Below, one piece after another: positions 1-7,894 of a DNA stretch of 42,471 nt. Both the position numbers and the translations under genes were made by a program. The DNA is taken from assembly GCA_041554435.1 (NCBI GenBank), contig JBFFLX010000011.1, positions 1 to 42,471 on the forward strand. Direction: 5' to 3'. The notes under the pieces were generated by a model that was not told the DNA's origin, did not search any database, and saw nothing but the letters and a program-made list of their open reading frames with translations. The first letter of the stretch is position 1, and each line of letters opens with the position of its first letter. The DNA comes from BM524 sp041554435 (GTDB lineage: Bacteria; Bacteroidota; Bacteroidia; Bacteroidales; F082).

Positions 1-3
1 GAC

Positions 4-59
4 CAGTTGCCAGTCTTCAGTAGGCAGTCTTTAGTAGACAGTCTTGTGTAGGCATTACT
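4..59. repeat. Eight in-phase 7-nt degenerate repeats
   Basis: Read in sevens from position 4, the sequence gives CAGTTGC, CAGTCTT, CAGTAGG, CAGTCTT, TAGTAGA, CAGTCTT, GTGTAGG, CATTACT. Units share a YAGTNNN core, and alternate units are more alike, giving a 14-nt super-repeat. No coding sense is visible. This resembles the heptanucleotide short tandem repeats seen between genes in several bacterial phyla; the function is unknown. Confidence 0.75.
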
Positions 60-147
60 ATCAAGTTAATATCCATAATACGACTATGTGGGTTTGAACA
101 GAATTCATCCAATAACAAGTGAACTTCAAATAATTAAATTTACATCA

Positions 148-182
148 CCAATGTCCAATGACCAATGACCAATGACCAATGA
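148..182. repeat. Heptamer tandem repeat (CCAATGT + 4 x CCAATGA)
   Basis: Five consecutive 7-nt units: CCAATGT at 148-154, then four perfect CCAATGA copies to 182. The reverse complement (TCATTGG) is the same heptamer found near 42356-42369, so the two window ends carry the same repeat in opposite orientation. The array lies beyond the 3' end of the minus-strand fabD gene. Confidence 0.85.
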
Positions 183-210
183 CGAGTCTTCAAACTAATA
201 ACTCATAACT

Positions 211-245
211 AAAAAAAAAGCAGTCCCGTTTCCAGAACTGCTTTA
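211..245 (-). terminator. Rho-independent terminator after fabD
   Basis: On the minus strand an 8-bp stem AAAGCAGT/ACTGCTTT (244-237 with 224-217) encloses a 12-nt loop and runs into a tract of T (complement of 211-219). It sits 21-55 nt beyond the fabD stop codon and would end the minus-strand run that starts with the ClC gene. Confidence 0.85.
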
Positions 246-265
246 GTTATTAATATCTATATAAA

Positions 266-1147
266 TTATATGGTTGCGCTGCTCACAACAAAATTTCTAT
301 CTATCTTTTTAAATAAGCCTTGTAATACTTTTCCTGGGCCAACTTCGATAACTTCCTTGGCACCATTGGCAATCATATTCTTCATGATTTTAGTCCACAT
401 AACAGGTGCTGTTAACTGAGAAATTAAGTTCGATTTTATTATTTCAGGATCGTTTACCGACTGGCCAGTAACATTTTGATAAATAGGACAAATACCCTTA
501 GAAAATTTAGTTGTATTTATTGCTTCTGCCAGTTCAAGGCGCGCGGGTTCCATTAAAGGAGAGTGAAATGCACCACCTACTTTTAATTTAAGAGCACGCT
601 TAGCTCCAGCTTCATTACATTTTTCTATTGCCTTGTCGATACCTTCAACGGAACCTGAAATGACCAATTGTCCAGGACTGTTATAATTTGCGGGAACAAC
701 TATCTCATTAATATTATCACAAATATTTTCTACCATTTCATCCTCTAAACCAATAATTGCAGCCATGGTAGAAGATTGTAATAAACATGCTTTTTGCATG
801 GCATCTGCACGTTTGGCTACCAGCCTTAGTCCATCCTCAAAAGAAAGTGTTTTATTTGCTACCAAGGCAGAAAACTCACCTAAACTATGGCCTGCAACCA
901 TATCCGGTTTAAATTCTTCACCCAAAGCGTGAGCTAATAAAACCGAATGTATAAAAATAGCAGGTTGTGTAACATTGGTTTGTTTTAATTCATCTTCAGT
1001 ACCATCAAACATAATGTCGGTAATCTTGAATTTCAGGATAGTGTTTGCTTTATGAAACATATCCTTCATTTTAGAAGATGAATCGTACAGATCTTTTCCC
1101 ATACCAATAAATTGGGCACCTTGCCCTGGAAATACGTAGGCTTTCAT
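266..1147 (-). CDS. fabD: Malonyl-CoA:ACP transacylase FabD
   Basis: This enzyme transfers malonyl groups from malonyl-CoA to acyl carrier protein, supplying the extender units of type II fatty acid synthesis in the cytoplasm. The 293-residue length is normal for the family. The N-terminus has the PGQGAQ motif (residues 7-12), the nucleophile elbow is GHSLG with Ser88, and the catalytic His lies in GAFHSPLM near residue 197. The ATG start at 1147 places MKAYVFPGQG at the N-terminus, as expected. It is the last gene of the minus-strand group that continues upstream as bax1-like, folE, queD and ClC; the gap to the bax1-like gene is 56 nt and a terminator follows. In many bacteria fabD sits with fabH/fabG/acpP; those are not seen here. 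Confidence 0.96.
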   Translation of the reverse strand: MKAYVFPGQGAQFIGMGKDLYDSSSKMKDMFHKANTILKFKITDIMFDGTEDELKQTNVTQPAIFIHSVLLAHALGEEFKPDMVAGHSLGEFSALVANKTLSFEDGLRLVAKRADAMQKACLLQSSTMAAIIGLEDEMVENICDNINEIVVPANYNSPGQLVISGSVEGIDKAIEKCNEAGAKRALKLKVGGAFHSPLMEPARLELAEAINTTKFSKGICPIYQNVTGQSVNDPEIIKSNLISQLTAPVMWTKIMKNMIANGAKEVIEVGPGKVLQGLFKKIDRNFVVSSATI

Positions 1148-1203
1148 ATTGTTTTTGTTAAAATCTACTTTATTTTAATATTATAATGGTTGGTTGATTT
1201 TTT

Positions 1204-1941
1204 TTATTTTCTATTGCCAAAAAAGCGCAGCAAAAATAGGAATAAATTAATAAAGTCGAGGTATAAAGTTAAAGCCCCCATAATTGTTAATTTTCTGGTG
1301 GTGTCATTTTCGCTATGTATTTGAGAGCCAATGCGTTTTAATTTTTGAACATCGTATGCAGTGAGCCCTGTAAATATTAATACACCAAGAAAACTAATGA
1401 TATAATCCATCATTGCACTTCCTAAAAACATATTAACAACGCTGGCAATAATAATTCCTACCAAACCCATCATCATGATGCTTCCAAATTTGGTAAGATC
1501 AGTTTTGGTGGTATATCCAACAATTGCCATTGTTCCAAACATTCCGGCTGTAATTAAAAAAGTAGTAGCAATTGATGTGCCGGTAAAAGCCAGAAAAATA
1601 AAACTCAAACTTACACCCATCAATACTGAATAGGCAATAAATACCAATACCATCGTAGAGGCCGACATTTTTTGGAATCCCATTGACATCCAAATAACAA
1701 GTCCGAATGGAGCAAGCATTGCAATCCATCCGCCAATCGACATCGACCCTGTTTCAGGATTTATCAATAAGCTCATAAGGTTTTCTGAAGTGGCAAAAAG
1801 CCATGATGTGGCAGCAGTTATAGCCAATGCTAAAAACATCCACATAAATACATTTGCCAAATATGTTCTTGCTATCGGCAAAGCCATATCGCGCTGCTGA
1901 TAGCCAAGGTTTCTGTTATAGTCGTTACTTAAATTGTTCAT
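1204..1941 (-). CDS. Bax inhibitor-1/YccA family membrane protein
   Basis: An integral membrane protein of about 245 residues with seven hydrophobic segments and an acidic-polar C-terminal end, matching the BI-1/YccA/YbhL (TMBIM) family. Family members act as pH-sensitive calcium leak channels or FtsH modulators; the role here is unproven. Recognisable are the N-terminal LANVFMWMFLALAITAATSW segment and the late TGLTAYDVQKLKRI motif with its conserved Asp, then GALTLYLDFINLFL. A GTG lies one codon upstream (1944), but the ATG at 1941 is the better start. It lies 47 nt downstream of folE and 56 nt upstream of fabD on the same strand. Confidence 0.92.
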   Translation of the reverse strand: MNNLSNDYNRNLGYQQRDMALPIARTYLANVFMWMFLALAITAATSWLFATSENLMSLLINPETGSMSIGGWIAMLAPFGLVIWMSMGFQKMSASTMVLVFIAYSVLMGVSLSFIFLAFTGTSIATTFLITAGMFGTMAIVGYTTKTDLTKFGSIMMMGLVGIIIASVVNMFLGSAMMDYIISFLGVLIFTGLTAYDVQKLKRIGSQIHSENDTTRKLTIMGALTLYLDFINLFLFLLRFFGNRK

Positions 1942-1991
1942 CACTTATAATTATTATTTTTCAACGATAAATTTTAGTTTGTATTTTAGTT

Positions 1992-2609
1992 TTAAGATAA
2001 TTTTGCGGAAATTAAATTAATAAACTCATTTCTTGTTTCCTGCTTATTAAAAGCTCCGGTAAAATCACTTGTGGTTGTTACTGAACTCTGTTTTTGAATT
2101 CCCCTCATTGCCATACAAAGGTGTTTCGCTTCAATAACTACGGCCACGCCTAATGGATTGAGAGTATTGTTTATTGCATCTTTAATTTGCGATGTAAGTC
2201 TTTCCTGTACCTGTAAACGACGTGCGTAAGCCTCAACTACTCTTGCAATTTTGCTTAATCCGGTAATATATCCGTTGGGGATATATGCAACATGTGCTTT
2301 ACCAATAAATGGAATCATGTGATGTTCACACATCGAAAATATTTCTATGTCTTTTACAATTACCATCTCACGATAATCTTCTTTAAATTTAGCAGATAAC
2401 AGTATTTCTTCCGGATCGTGATCGTAACCCTGTGTTAAAAATTGTATGGATTTAGCAACACGGAGCGGAGTTTCTACCAAACCTTCTCGTTTTGGATTTT
2501 CACCAATAAGATTTAATATTTCAGCATAGTGATATCTTAACTTTTCTAACTTCTCAGGTTCAAAACTGTCTATCCTTTCGTAACCAATTATTTCTTTAAT
2601 ATTTCCCAT
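1992..2609 (-). CDS. folE: GTP cyclohydrolase I FolE
   Basis: Converts GTP to 7,8-dihydroneopterin triphosphate, the first committed step of tetrahydrofolate and of pterin-derived pathways such as queuosine. At 205 residues it is typical. The zinc and active-site motif CEHHMIPF is present near residue 110, and the second zinc cysteine is in HLCMAMRG near residue 165; the GLSKIARVVEAYARRLQVQERLT block is also characteristic. Start is the ATG at 2609. The next gene upstream in transcription order is the queD/PTPS homologue (61-nt gap), which acts on the FolE product, so the pairing makes metabolic sense. Confidence 0.96.
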   Translation of the reverse strand: MGNIKEIIGYERIDSFEPEKLEKLRYHYAEILNLIGENPKREGLVETPLRVAKSIQFLTQGYDHDPEEILLSAKFKEDYREMVIVKDIEIFSMCEHHMIPFIGKAHVAYIPNGYITGLSKIARVVEAYARRLQVQERLTSQIKDAINNTLNPLGVAVVIEAKHLCMAMRGIQKQSSVTTTSDFTGAFNKQETRNEFINLISAKLS

Positions 2610-2670
2610 TGCTTTTAAATAATGAATTTTGATTTAGTCAAAAAAAGTGCCATTTATAAATTTAAAATGA

Positions 2671-3081
2671 TTAACCATAATATTCAGCCGAGTTGTTTTC
2701 CGATTCGCTAACTTTAATACAGTGTAAATCAGCATTTAAGGCTTTTATTTTGTCATAAAGTTCATTCCAGATGCCCACTGCCAGATTTTCCGTTGAAGCC
2801 AGTTTACCTTTCATAAAATCAACTTCCAGATTTATATTTTTATGATCCAGTTTTGTAATAACAGTTTCTCTGATAAGTTTGCTTAAAGTTTTGAGGTTCA
2901 CCAGAAATCCGGTCTCAGGATTTATTTCACCTTTTAGCGTTACAAAAAGTTCGTAATTGTGTCCGTGCCAATTGGGATTGGAACATTTGCCAAATACTTT
3001 CAGGTTTTTTTCATCTGAAAAATCTTCTCTGAAAAGGCGATGCGCAGCATTAAATCTTTCCCTTCTGGTGATGTAAATCAT
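2671..3081 (-). CDS. queD: 6-carboxytetrahydropterin synthase / 6-pyruvoyltetrahydropterin synthase family
   Basis: A T-fold enzyme of 136 residues acting on dihydroneopterin triphosphate. In bacteria this family is mostly QueD of queuosine biosynthesis; the eukaryote-type branch is PTPS of tetrahydrobiopterin synthesis. The zinc-binding His of FNAAHRL (N-terminal), the HGHNY motif with two more His, and the nearby catalytic Cys in GKCSNPN are all visible; the C-terminal SESENN-AEYYG carries the substrate-binding Glu. The GKCSNPNWHGHNYELFVTLKG block looks more like PTPS than like E. coli QueD, so the exact product is open. It lies between folE (61 nt) and ClC (74 nt), all on the minus strand. 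Confidence 0.88.
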   Translation of the reverse strand: MIYITRRERFNAAHRLFREDFSDEKNLKVFGKCSNPNWHGHNYELFVTLKGEINPETGFLVNLKTLSKLIRETVITKLDHKNINLEVDFMKGKLASTENLAVGIWNELYDKIKALNADLHCIKVSESENNSAEYYG

Positions 3082-3155
3082 TTTATTTTTTTTGCAAAGG
3101 TTGGAAAAAAAAATAATATTATGGTTTTAATATTTCTTAATTCCGCTTTTTAGGA

Positions 3156-4988
3156 TTATTCATCACTAAACTCCTTTAGTAGTTTACGGTAACTCGAGAA
3201 AATTCTTGCCCGGGAAACGAAACCTATATATTTCCCGTCATCTATTACAGGAAGGTTAAAGTTGCCGCTGTCCTGAAATTTCTGAGCAACAACTTCCATG
3301 CTGTCATTTCTGCTTACTATTGGGTCGGGCATAAACATAACATCTACCACCATAGTGGTTTCATAAAGTTCCTGTTTGAAAATAATGTTTCTTATATCGT
3401 TCACAAAAACAACTCCGTAAAAATTATTTTCTTCATCAACAACGGCAATAACATTCCGCTCCGATTCCGAAATTATCTTTACCAAATCACCCAAATTACC
3501 TTCCGGATTTATTGTCCTGAAATTAGTTTCTATAAGTTTTTCAACACTCATCATCTGCAATACATTGCGGTCTTTATGATGTGTCATTAACTCACCTCTT
3601 TTTGCTAAGCGTTTGGTATAAATGCCGTGAGGTTCGAAAATCATTATTGTTAAATATGAGATTACAGAAGTAATAATAAGAGGTGTAAACAATTCGTAAC
3701 CACCTGTAAATTCAGCAATTAGAAATATTCCCGTAAGGGGAGCATGCATCACTCCTGCCATTACTCCTGCCATTCCTACCAGGGCGAGGTTTTTTTCAGG
3801 TACATTGTGAAGAAATGGAAATGCTTCCAAAATACGACTGTAGAAAACTCCAGCCACAGCACCCATAAACAGCGAAGGAGCAAATATTCCGCCAACACCA
3901 CCACTACCTCCTGTAATGGCCATGGCTACAACTTTAAATATTAGTATTAAGAGGAGAAATAGTGAAAGCCAGACTATGTTTGTGAAATTTCCAAATAATG
4001 ATTCATTAATCAAACCCTCGGTACGATTGTTTATCAACTGATGCATAAATTCGTAACCTTCACCATAAAGGGATGGGAAAATATATATCAGTAAACCTAA
4101 CAAAAGTCCTCCCACAAGCCATCTTTGCCATTTATACTTTATCAAAGCCATTTTACTTTCGATATACATCGTACTTTTTGTGAAATACAATGATACCAGG
4201 CCGGTAAAAATTCCCAAACCGGCGTAATATGCAAGATGAGTAATTTTAAATCCTTGCACAAAGTCGAAGGAGAATAAAACACCGCTACCAAGAAAGAAAT
4301 AAGAAACAGTGGCTGCCGTTGCTGCAGAAATCAACAAAGGAATAACGGTAACCATTGTAAGGTCGAGCATCAAAACCTCCAGTGAAAAAACCACAGCGGC
4401 AATGGGTGCCTTAAAAATACCTGCTATTGCTCCTGTTGCGCCCGCACCAACCAATATCATTATGGTTTTATAGTTCAGATGGAAACGCCGGCCCAGAAAA
4501 GAGCCTATTGAACTCCCTGTTAAAACTATAGGAGCCTCCAAACCCATGGAACCTCCAAATGCGATGGTGAAAGTACTTCCTATCATGGAAGAATACATAT
4601 TATGCGCCTCCAGCCTTCCCTTCTTTCGGGAAACAGCATGTAGAATTTTGCTCACACCATGACCTATATCGTCGCGGGCAATGTATTTTGCAAACAATAT
4701 TGTTAAACCTATACCAACCAGTGGAAAAGCCAGATAAAGATAATTGCCTCTTGTAAAGTCAAAACCATTGGTAATTAAATCGTTGGTGTAGTGCACAGTG
4801 TTTTTAAGCAGCACTGCTGCCAGGCCGCTAACTAGCCCGACAACCATACTCAATATAAGAACCAATCTTCTTTGGTTTTCTTTTGTACGAACTATTCGGT
4901 AAAACCTACGATTCAATGCTTTATATAATTTTAAACTATTCGAAAATAATAAAAATATCTTCCATTTGTGGACGAAAATCTTTTGCAA
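3156..4988 (-). CDS. ClC-type chloride channel/antiporter with CBS pair
   Basis: A membrane protein of the ClC family, moving chloride (or exchanging it for protons) across the inner membrane. Family landmarks in order: N-terminal LSMVVGLVSGLAAVLLKN helix, GHGVSKIL, GGSMGLEAPI with the gating glutamate, FKAPIAAVVFSLE, GSGGVGGIFAPSLFMG, and GVMAGVMHAPLTGIFLIAEFTG. Two CBS domains fill roughly the last 130 residues and are a likely nucleotide-sensing module. The open frame begins at a TTG (4988) that coincides with a candidate -7 element TACTTTTG (4993-4986), so the real start may lie downstream, for example TTG 4916, which still keeps all membrane helices. It heads the minus-strand group ending in fabD. 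Confidence 0.92.
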   Translation of the reverse strand: MQKIFVHKWKIFLLFSNSLKLYKALNRRFYRIVRTKENQRRLVLILSMVVGLVSGLAAVLLKNTVHYTNDLITNGFDFTRGNYLYLAFPLVGIGLTILFAKYIARDDIGHGVSKILHAVSRKKGRLEAHNMYSSMIGSTFTIAFGGSMGLEAPIVLTGSSIGSFLGRRFHLNYKTIMILVGAGATGAIAGIFKAPIAAVVFSLEVLMLDLTMVTVIPLLISAATAATVSYFFLGSGVLFSFDFVQGFKITHLAYYAGLGIFTGLVSLYFTKSTMYIESKMALIKYKWQRWLVGGLLLGLLIYIFPSLYGEGYEFMHQLINNRTEGLINESLFGNFTNIVWLSLFLLLILIFKVVAMAITGGSGGVGGIFAPSLFMGAVAGVFYSRILEAFPFLHNVPEKNLALVGMAGVMAGVMHAPLTGIFLIAEFTGGYELFTPLIITSVISYLTIMIFEPHGIYTKRLAKRGELMTHHKDRNVLQMMSVEKLIETNFRTINPEGNLGDLVKIISESERNVIAVVDEENNFYGVVFVNDIRNIIFKQELYETTMVVDVMFMPDPIVSRNDSMEVVAQKFQDSGNFNLPVIDDGKYIGFVSRARIFSSYRKLLKEFSDE

Positions 4989-4993
4989 AAGTA
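4986..4993 (-). promoter_or_regulatory. Candidate -7 element upstream of ClC gene
   Basis: Minus-strand TACTTTTG fits the Bacteroidota -7 consensus TAnnTTTG. No convincing -33 TTTG is seen 17-20 nt upstream, so this is a weak call. If real, transcription would begin a few bases downstream and the TTG at 4988 could not be the start codon. Confidence 0.35.
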
Positions 4994-5097
4994 ATTTTTA
5001 TAATTCATGTTTGGAATTAATTGATTTTTAGAACCATATTAAATAGAAAATATTTATCAAAACCAATTTTTATAATATTGATGCCTTACATAAAATG

Positions 5098-5126
5098 TTT
5101 GCGCAAAAGGATATTTACTATTTTTG
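5098..5126 (+). promoter_or_regulatory. Bacteroidota-type promoter of rbfA
   Basis: TTTG at 5098-5101 is followed after 17 nt by TATTTTTG at 5119-5126, matching the -33 TTTG and -7 TAnnTTTG consensus. Only four bases (CCGC) separate the -7 box from the ATG at 5131, so the transcript should start at or next to the start codon. Confidence 0.7.
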
Positions 5127-5130
5127 CCGC

Positions 5131-5475
5131 ATGGAATCGAAGAGACAGGAAAAAATATCTAAACTACTATTAAAAGATCTGGGAATGATCTTTCAAACTG
5201 AAATGCAATATCTTGCAAAGGGTGCAATGATAACTGTTACAAAAGTAAATATTAGTCCCGACCTAACACTTGCAAAAGTGTATTTGAGTTTGTTTGCAAC
5301 CAATGATAAGGCTGCTGCTTTGAAAAATATCAGAAAGCATACTTCAGAAATCAGAGGTAGCCTGGGAAATAAAATACGTCACCAGTTACGTATCGTTCCT
5401 GCCCTTAATTTCTATCTCGACGATTCTCTCGACTATATCGAAAATATCGATAAACTATTAAAAGACGAAGATTAA
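5131..5475 (+). CDS. rbfA: 30S ribosome-binding factor RbfA
   Basis: A small KH-like protein (114 residues from the chosen start) that binds the 30S subunit near the 5' helix of 16S rRNA and helps late maturation. The sequence carries family features: an N-terminal basic SKRQEKISKLLLKDLG helix, MITVTKVNISPDLTLAKVYLS, and the IRGSLGNKIRHQLRIVPALNFYLDDSLDYIENIDKLL block. An in-frame ATG at 5095 would add 12 residues, but that extension overlaps a clear promoter (5098-5126), so the start is set at 5131. The messenger appears leaderless. A methyltransferase gene follows 37 nt downstream. Confidence 0.93.
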   Translation: MESKRQEKISKLLLKDLGMIFQTEMQYLAKGAMITVTKVNISPDLTLAKVYLSLFATNDKAAALKNIRKHTSEIRGSLGNKIRHQLRIVPALNFYLDDSLDYIENIDKLLKDED

Positions 5476-5512
5476 CAACTTCCTACATTACAAATCACCG
5501 AATACTATTTAA

Positions 5513-6343
5513 ATGAAATACGATCCCATAAAAAGAAAACTAGGAAAGGTATTTAACTCAGCACCTTTTTTAAGAAAGTTATTTTATAGATTACTCGACC
5601 TGCTTCTGCTTCGCTCATGGCATATCCGCAAGGAAATTAAAAAATGGGAAAAAACTCAAAAAGGGAAACAAAATATACTCGACGCCGGTTCAGGTTTCGG
5701 ACAATACGATTATTATCTGGCTTCGCGCAATGAAGATTGGACAATTAATGGAGTGGATGTAAAACAGGAACAAATTGACGATTGCAATAATTTCTTTGGA
5801 AAGATAGGCTTGAAAAATGCTACTTTTAGTTATGCCGATCTTACAAAAATTGATGAGAAAGAAAAATACGACCTTATACTTTGTGTTGATGTAATGGAAC
5901 ATATAGAAGAGGATGAGAAAGTATTTTCCAACTTCTATAATTCACTCAAACCGGGTTCCATGCTTTTGGTTTCTACACCTTCCGATCAGGGTGGTTCCGA
6001 TGTGCACGACCACGATCATGATGAGTATGAAAATGATGGTACTCACTCATTTATCGATGAGCATGTGAGAGACGGTTATGGCGTTGATGACATTACTGCC
6101 AAATTAAAACGAGCAGGTTTTTCCAAATCAGAAGTTTATTATCAATACGGTAAACCAGGAAAAATTTCCTGGAAACTTAGTATGAAATATCCCATAGTAA
6201 TGCTTAACACTTCTTATATCTTTTTTATCATTTTGCCTTTTTATTATTTGCTAACATTTCCTATTAGTTTGGTATTGAATTATTTAGATTTGAAAGGAAA
6301 GCATAAAACCGGTACCGGAATTGTGGCAAAAGCCTGGAAATAA
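5513..6343 (+). CDS. Class I SAM-dependent methyltransferase
   Basis: A 276-residue methyltransferase of unknown substrate. Motif I is ILDAGSGFGQYDYYLA near residues 59-74, followed by an acidic motif II region (INGVDVKQEQIDD) and a DLILCVDVMEHIEED motif typical of Methyltransf_11/12/25 families. A His/Asp-rich loop (HDHDHDEYENDGTHSF) follows. Near the C-terminus is a hydrophobic stretch around 'SYIFFIILPFYYLLTFPISL', suggesting membrane association and a lipid or cell-surface substrate; that is inference. It lies between rbfA (37-nt gap) and a LolC/E-type permease (72-nt gap). Confidence 0.85.
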   Translation: MKYDPIKRKLGKVFNSAPFLRKLFYRLLDLLLLRSWHIRKEIKKWEKTQKGKQNILDAGSGFGQYDYYLASRNEDWTINGVDVKQEQIDDCNNFFGKIGLKNATFSYADLTKIDEKEKYDLILCVDVMEHIEEDEKVFSNFYNSLKPGSMLLVSTPSDQGGSDVHDHDHDEYENDGTHSFIDEHVRDGYGVDDITAKLKRAGFSKSEVYYQYGKPGKISWKLSMKYPIVMLNTSYIFFIILPFYYLLTFPISLVLNYLDLKGKHKTGTGIVAKAWK

Positions 6344-6399
6344 ATCCGGAATTCAATTTTTTACTCTTTTTTTACTTCTCTTATGCAACAAAAATTACG

Positions 6400-6407
6400 C
6401 ATCTTTG
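6400..6407 (+). promoter_or_regulatory. Possible -7 element upstream of LolC/E-type permease
   Basis: CATCTTTG differs from TAnnTTTG only at the first base. It ends 8 nt before the TTG (6416) and 14 nt before the GTG (6422) that could start the permease, so the leader would be very short. No clear -33 box is visible, so confidence is low. Confidence 0.35.
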
Positions 6408-6415
6408 CTTAAAAT

Positions 6416-7651
6416 TTGTCAGTGAAAACGTCATTATTCATAGCAGCAAGATATCTGGTATCAAAAAAATCGAGGAATTTGATAAACATAATTTCTTCGA
6501 TTTCTGTTGTGGGTTTGGGTATCGGGACTTTCGCACTAATAGTTGTGCTGTCGGTTTTCAATGGTTTCGAAAGTGTAATCAAAAGTCTTTATGGTGTTTT
6601 TAATCCCGATTTTAAAATTACAGCCCTTAGCGGGAAGACATTTTCGCTGGACAATTTTCCTTCCGAAAAAATAAAACAAATAGAAGGGGTTGCCGATTTC
6701 TCAAAAGTAATAGAAGAAGATGCTTTATTTCGCTATGGCGAGAAGCAGTTCATAGGCAAAATAAAAGGTGTGGAAAACAAATTCGCTCCACTTAGCGGCA
6801 TCGACTCCATGTTGGTGGATGGTTATTTTGTTCTTAATGAAGGAGATGCAAATTATGCTGTGGTAGGGGCAGGGGTAGCCTATTACCTTGATTTATATCC
6901 TGATGAGGTTTCTAAATTCCTGAATGTTTATGTCCCTAAACGGGGAAATCAATCCAGTTTTAATGTAGCCACTGCGTTTAACCGAAGAGCAATTCATGCC
7001 TCGGGAGTGTTTTCTGTGCAGCAGGAATTCGACGAGCAATATGTAATTCTTCCACTTGGCTTTGTTAGCGATTTGATGGAATATGATAATGAAGTAACAT
7101 CCATTGAATTATTTACCAAAAAGGATGCTGATACTGAAAAAGTACAGCAGCAAATAAAAAACCTTTTGGGTGATGATTTTAAAGTTGCAAATCGCTATGA
7201 GCAGAATATGGCATTGTTTAAGGTTCTGTCGTCGGAGAAAGCAGCAATATTTTTTATTTTACTTTTCATACTTGCATTGGCCTCCTTTAATATGATAGGA
7301 TCACTTTCCATATTAATTGTTGAGAAAAAGAAAGATATAGCGGTTTTAAAAAGTATGGGAGCCGATAGAAAACTCATAAAAAATATTTTCTCCCTCGAGG
7401 GTATGCTCATAAGCCTTATTGGAGGTTTAGGCGGACTAATCCTAGGATTTATAGTTTTATATCTTCAGCAAACATTTGGCCTTGTAAGTTTAGGCTCCGG
7501 CCAGGGCGATTTTATTATTGATGCTTATCCTGTAAAAATGAACTGGATAGAGTTTGTTTATGTTTTTGCTACTGTACAAATAATTGGTTTTCTGGCAAGT
7601 ATTTATCCCGTAAACTTCCTGCTGAAAAATTTTGAGAAGATAAAACTGTAG
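6416..7651 (+). CDS. FtsX-like permease, LolC/LolE-type lipoprotein release component
   Basis: A 411-residue ABC transporter permease of the MacB/FtsX fold. Homologues LolC/LolE, with ATPase LolD, release lipoproteins from the inner membrane to LolA. The N-terminus (FIAARYLVSKKSRNLINIISSISVVGLGIGTFALIVVLSVFNGFE) is diagnostic: a first membrane helix followed by a large periplasmic domain (about residues 45-265). Three further helices are near 280-305, 325-350 and 375-400. The start is a TTG at 6416 or GTG at 6422; no ATG fits. No LolD ATPase is adjacent, but a LolA-like protein is encoded at 23195. Bacteroidota often have unlinked lol genes. Confidence 0.88.
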   Translation: MSVKTSLFIAARYLVSKKSRNLINIISSISVVGLGIGTFALIVVLSVFNGFESVIKSLYGVFNPDFKITALSGKTFSLDNFPSEKIKQIEGVADFSKVIEEDALFRYGEKQFIGKIKGVENKFAPLSGIDSMLVDGYFVLNEGDANYAVVGAGVAYYLDLYPDEVSKFLNVYVPKRGNQSSFNVATAFNRRAIHASGVFSVQQEFDEQYVILPLGFVSDLMEYDNEVTSIELFTKKDADTEKVQQQIKNLLGDDFKVANRYEQNMALFKVLSSEKAAIFFILLFILALASFNMIGSLSILIVEKKKDIAVLKSMGADRKLIKNIFSLEGMLISLIGGLGGLILGFIVLYLQQTFGLVSLGSGQGDFIIDAYPVKMNWIEFVYVFATVQIIGFLASIYPVNFLLKNFEKIKL

Positions 7652-7734
7652 GTTTTTATACTCATATTAAATCAATTTTTAGTATTCTCTTATTGTTAAA
7701 TACTATCAAACCTCCAACATCCCAAATAAATGTT

Positions 7735-7742
7735 TACTTTTG
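7735..7742 (+). promoter_or_regulatory. Candidate -7 element of cold-shock-domain gene
   Basis: TACTTTTG matches TAnnTTTG. It would give a leader of roughly 150 nt before the ATG at 7895, as is usual for cold-shock mRNAs. No good -33 TTTG is seen 17-20 nt upstream. The leader holds an 11-codon frame at 7756-7791 of no evident meaning. Confidence 0.4.
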
Positions 7743-7894
7743 CAAATTGAAAAACATGCACTATCGATATGTAAATCGGGTATTGATATAGAAACATTCT
7801 TATTATGGGTTTGATTGTATAAGTCAGCAGACATTACGAATCCCAAAGCAAAATTACCAACCGAACTGCTCGACATCACTAAAAAATAAATGGT

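Noticed and set aside
148..182. CRISPR array reading of the left-end repeats
   Set aside because: Units are 7 nt with no spacers, unlike CRISPR repeats of 23-40 nt.
7756..7791. 11-codon frame in the cold-shock-domain leader
   Set aside because: Too short, and no codon-run or pairing suggests an attenuator peptide.
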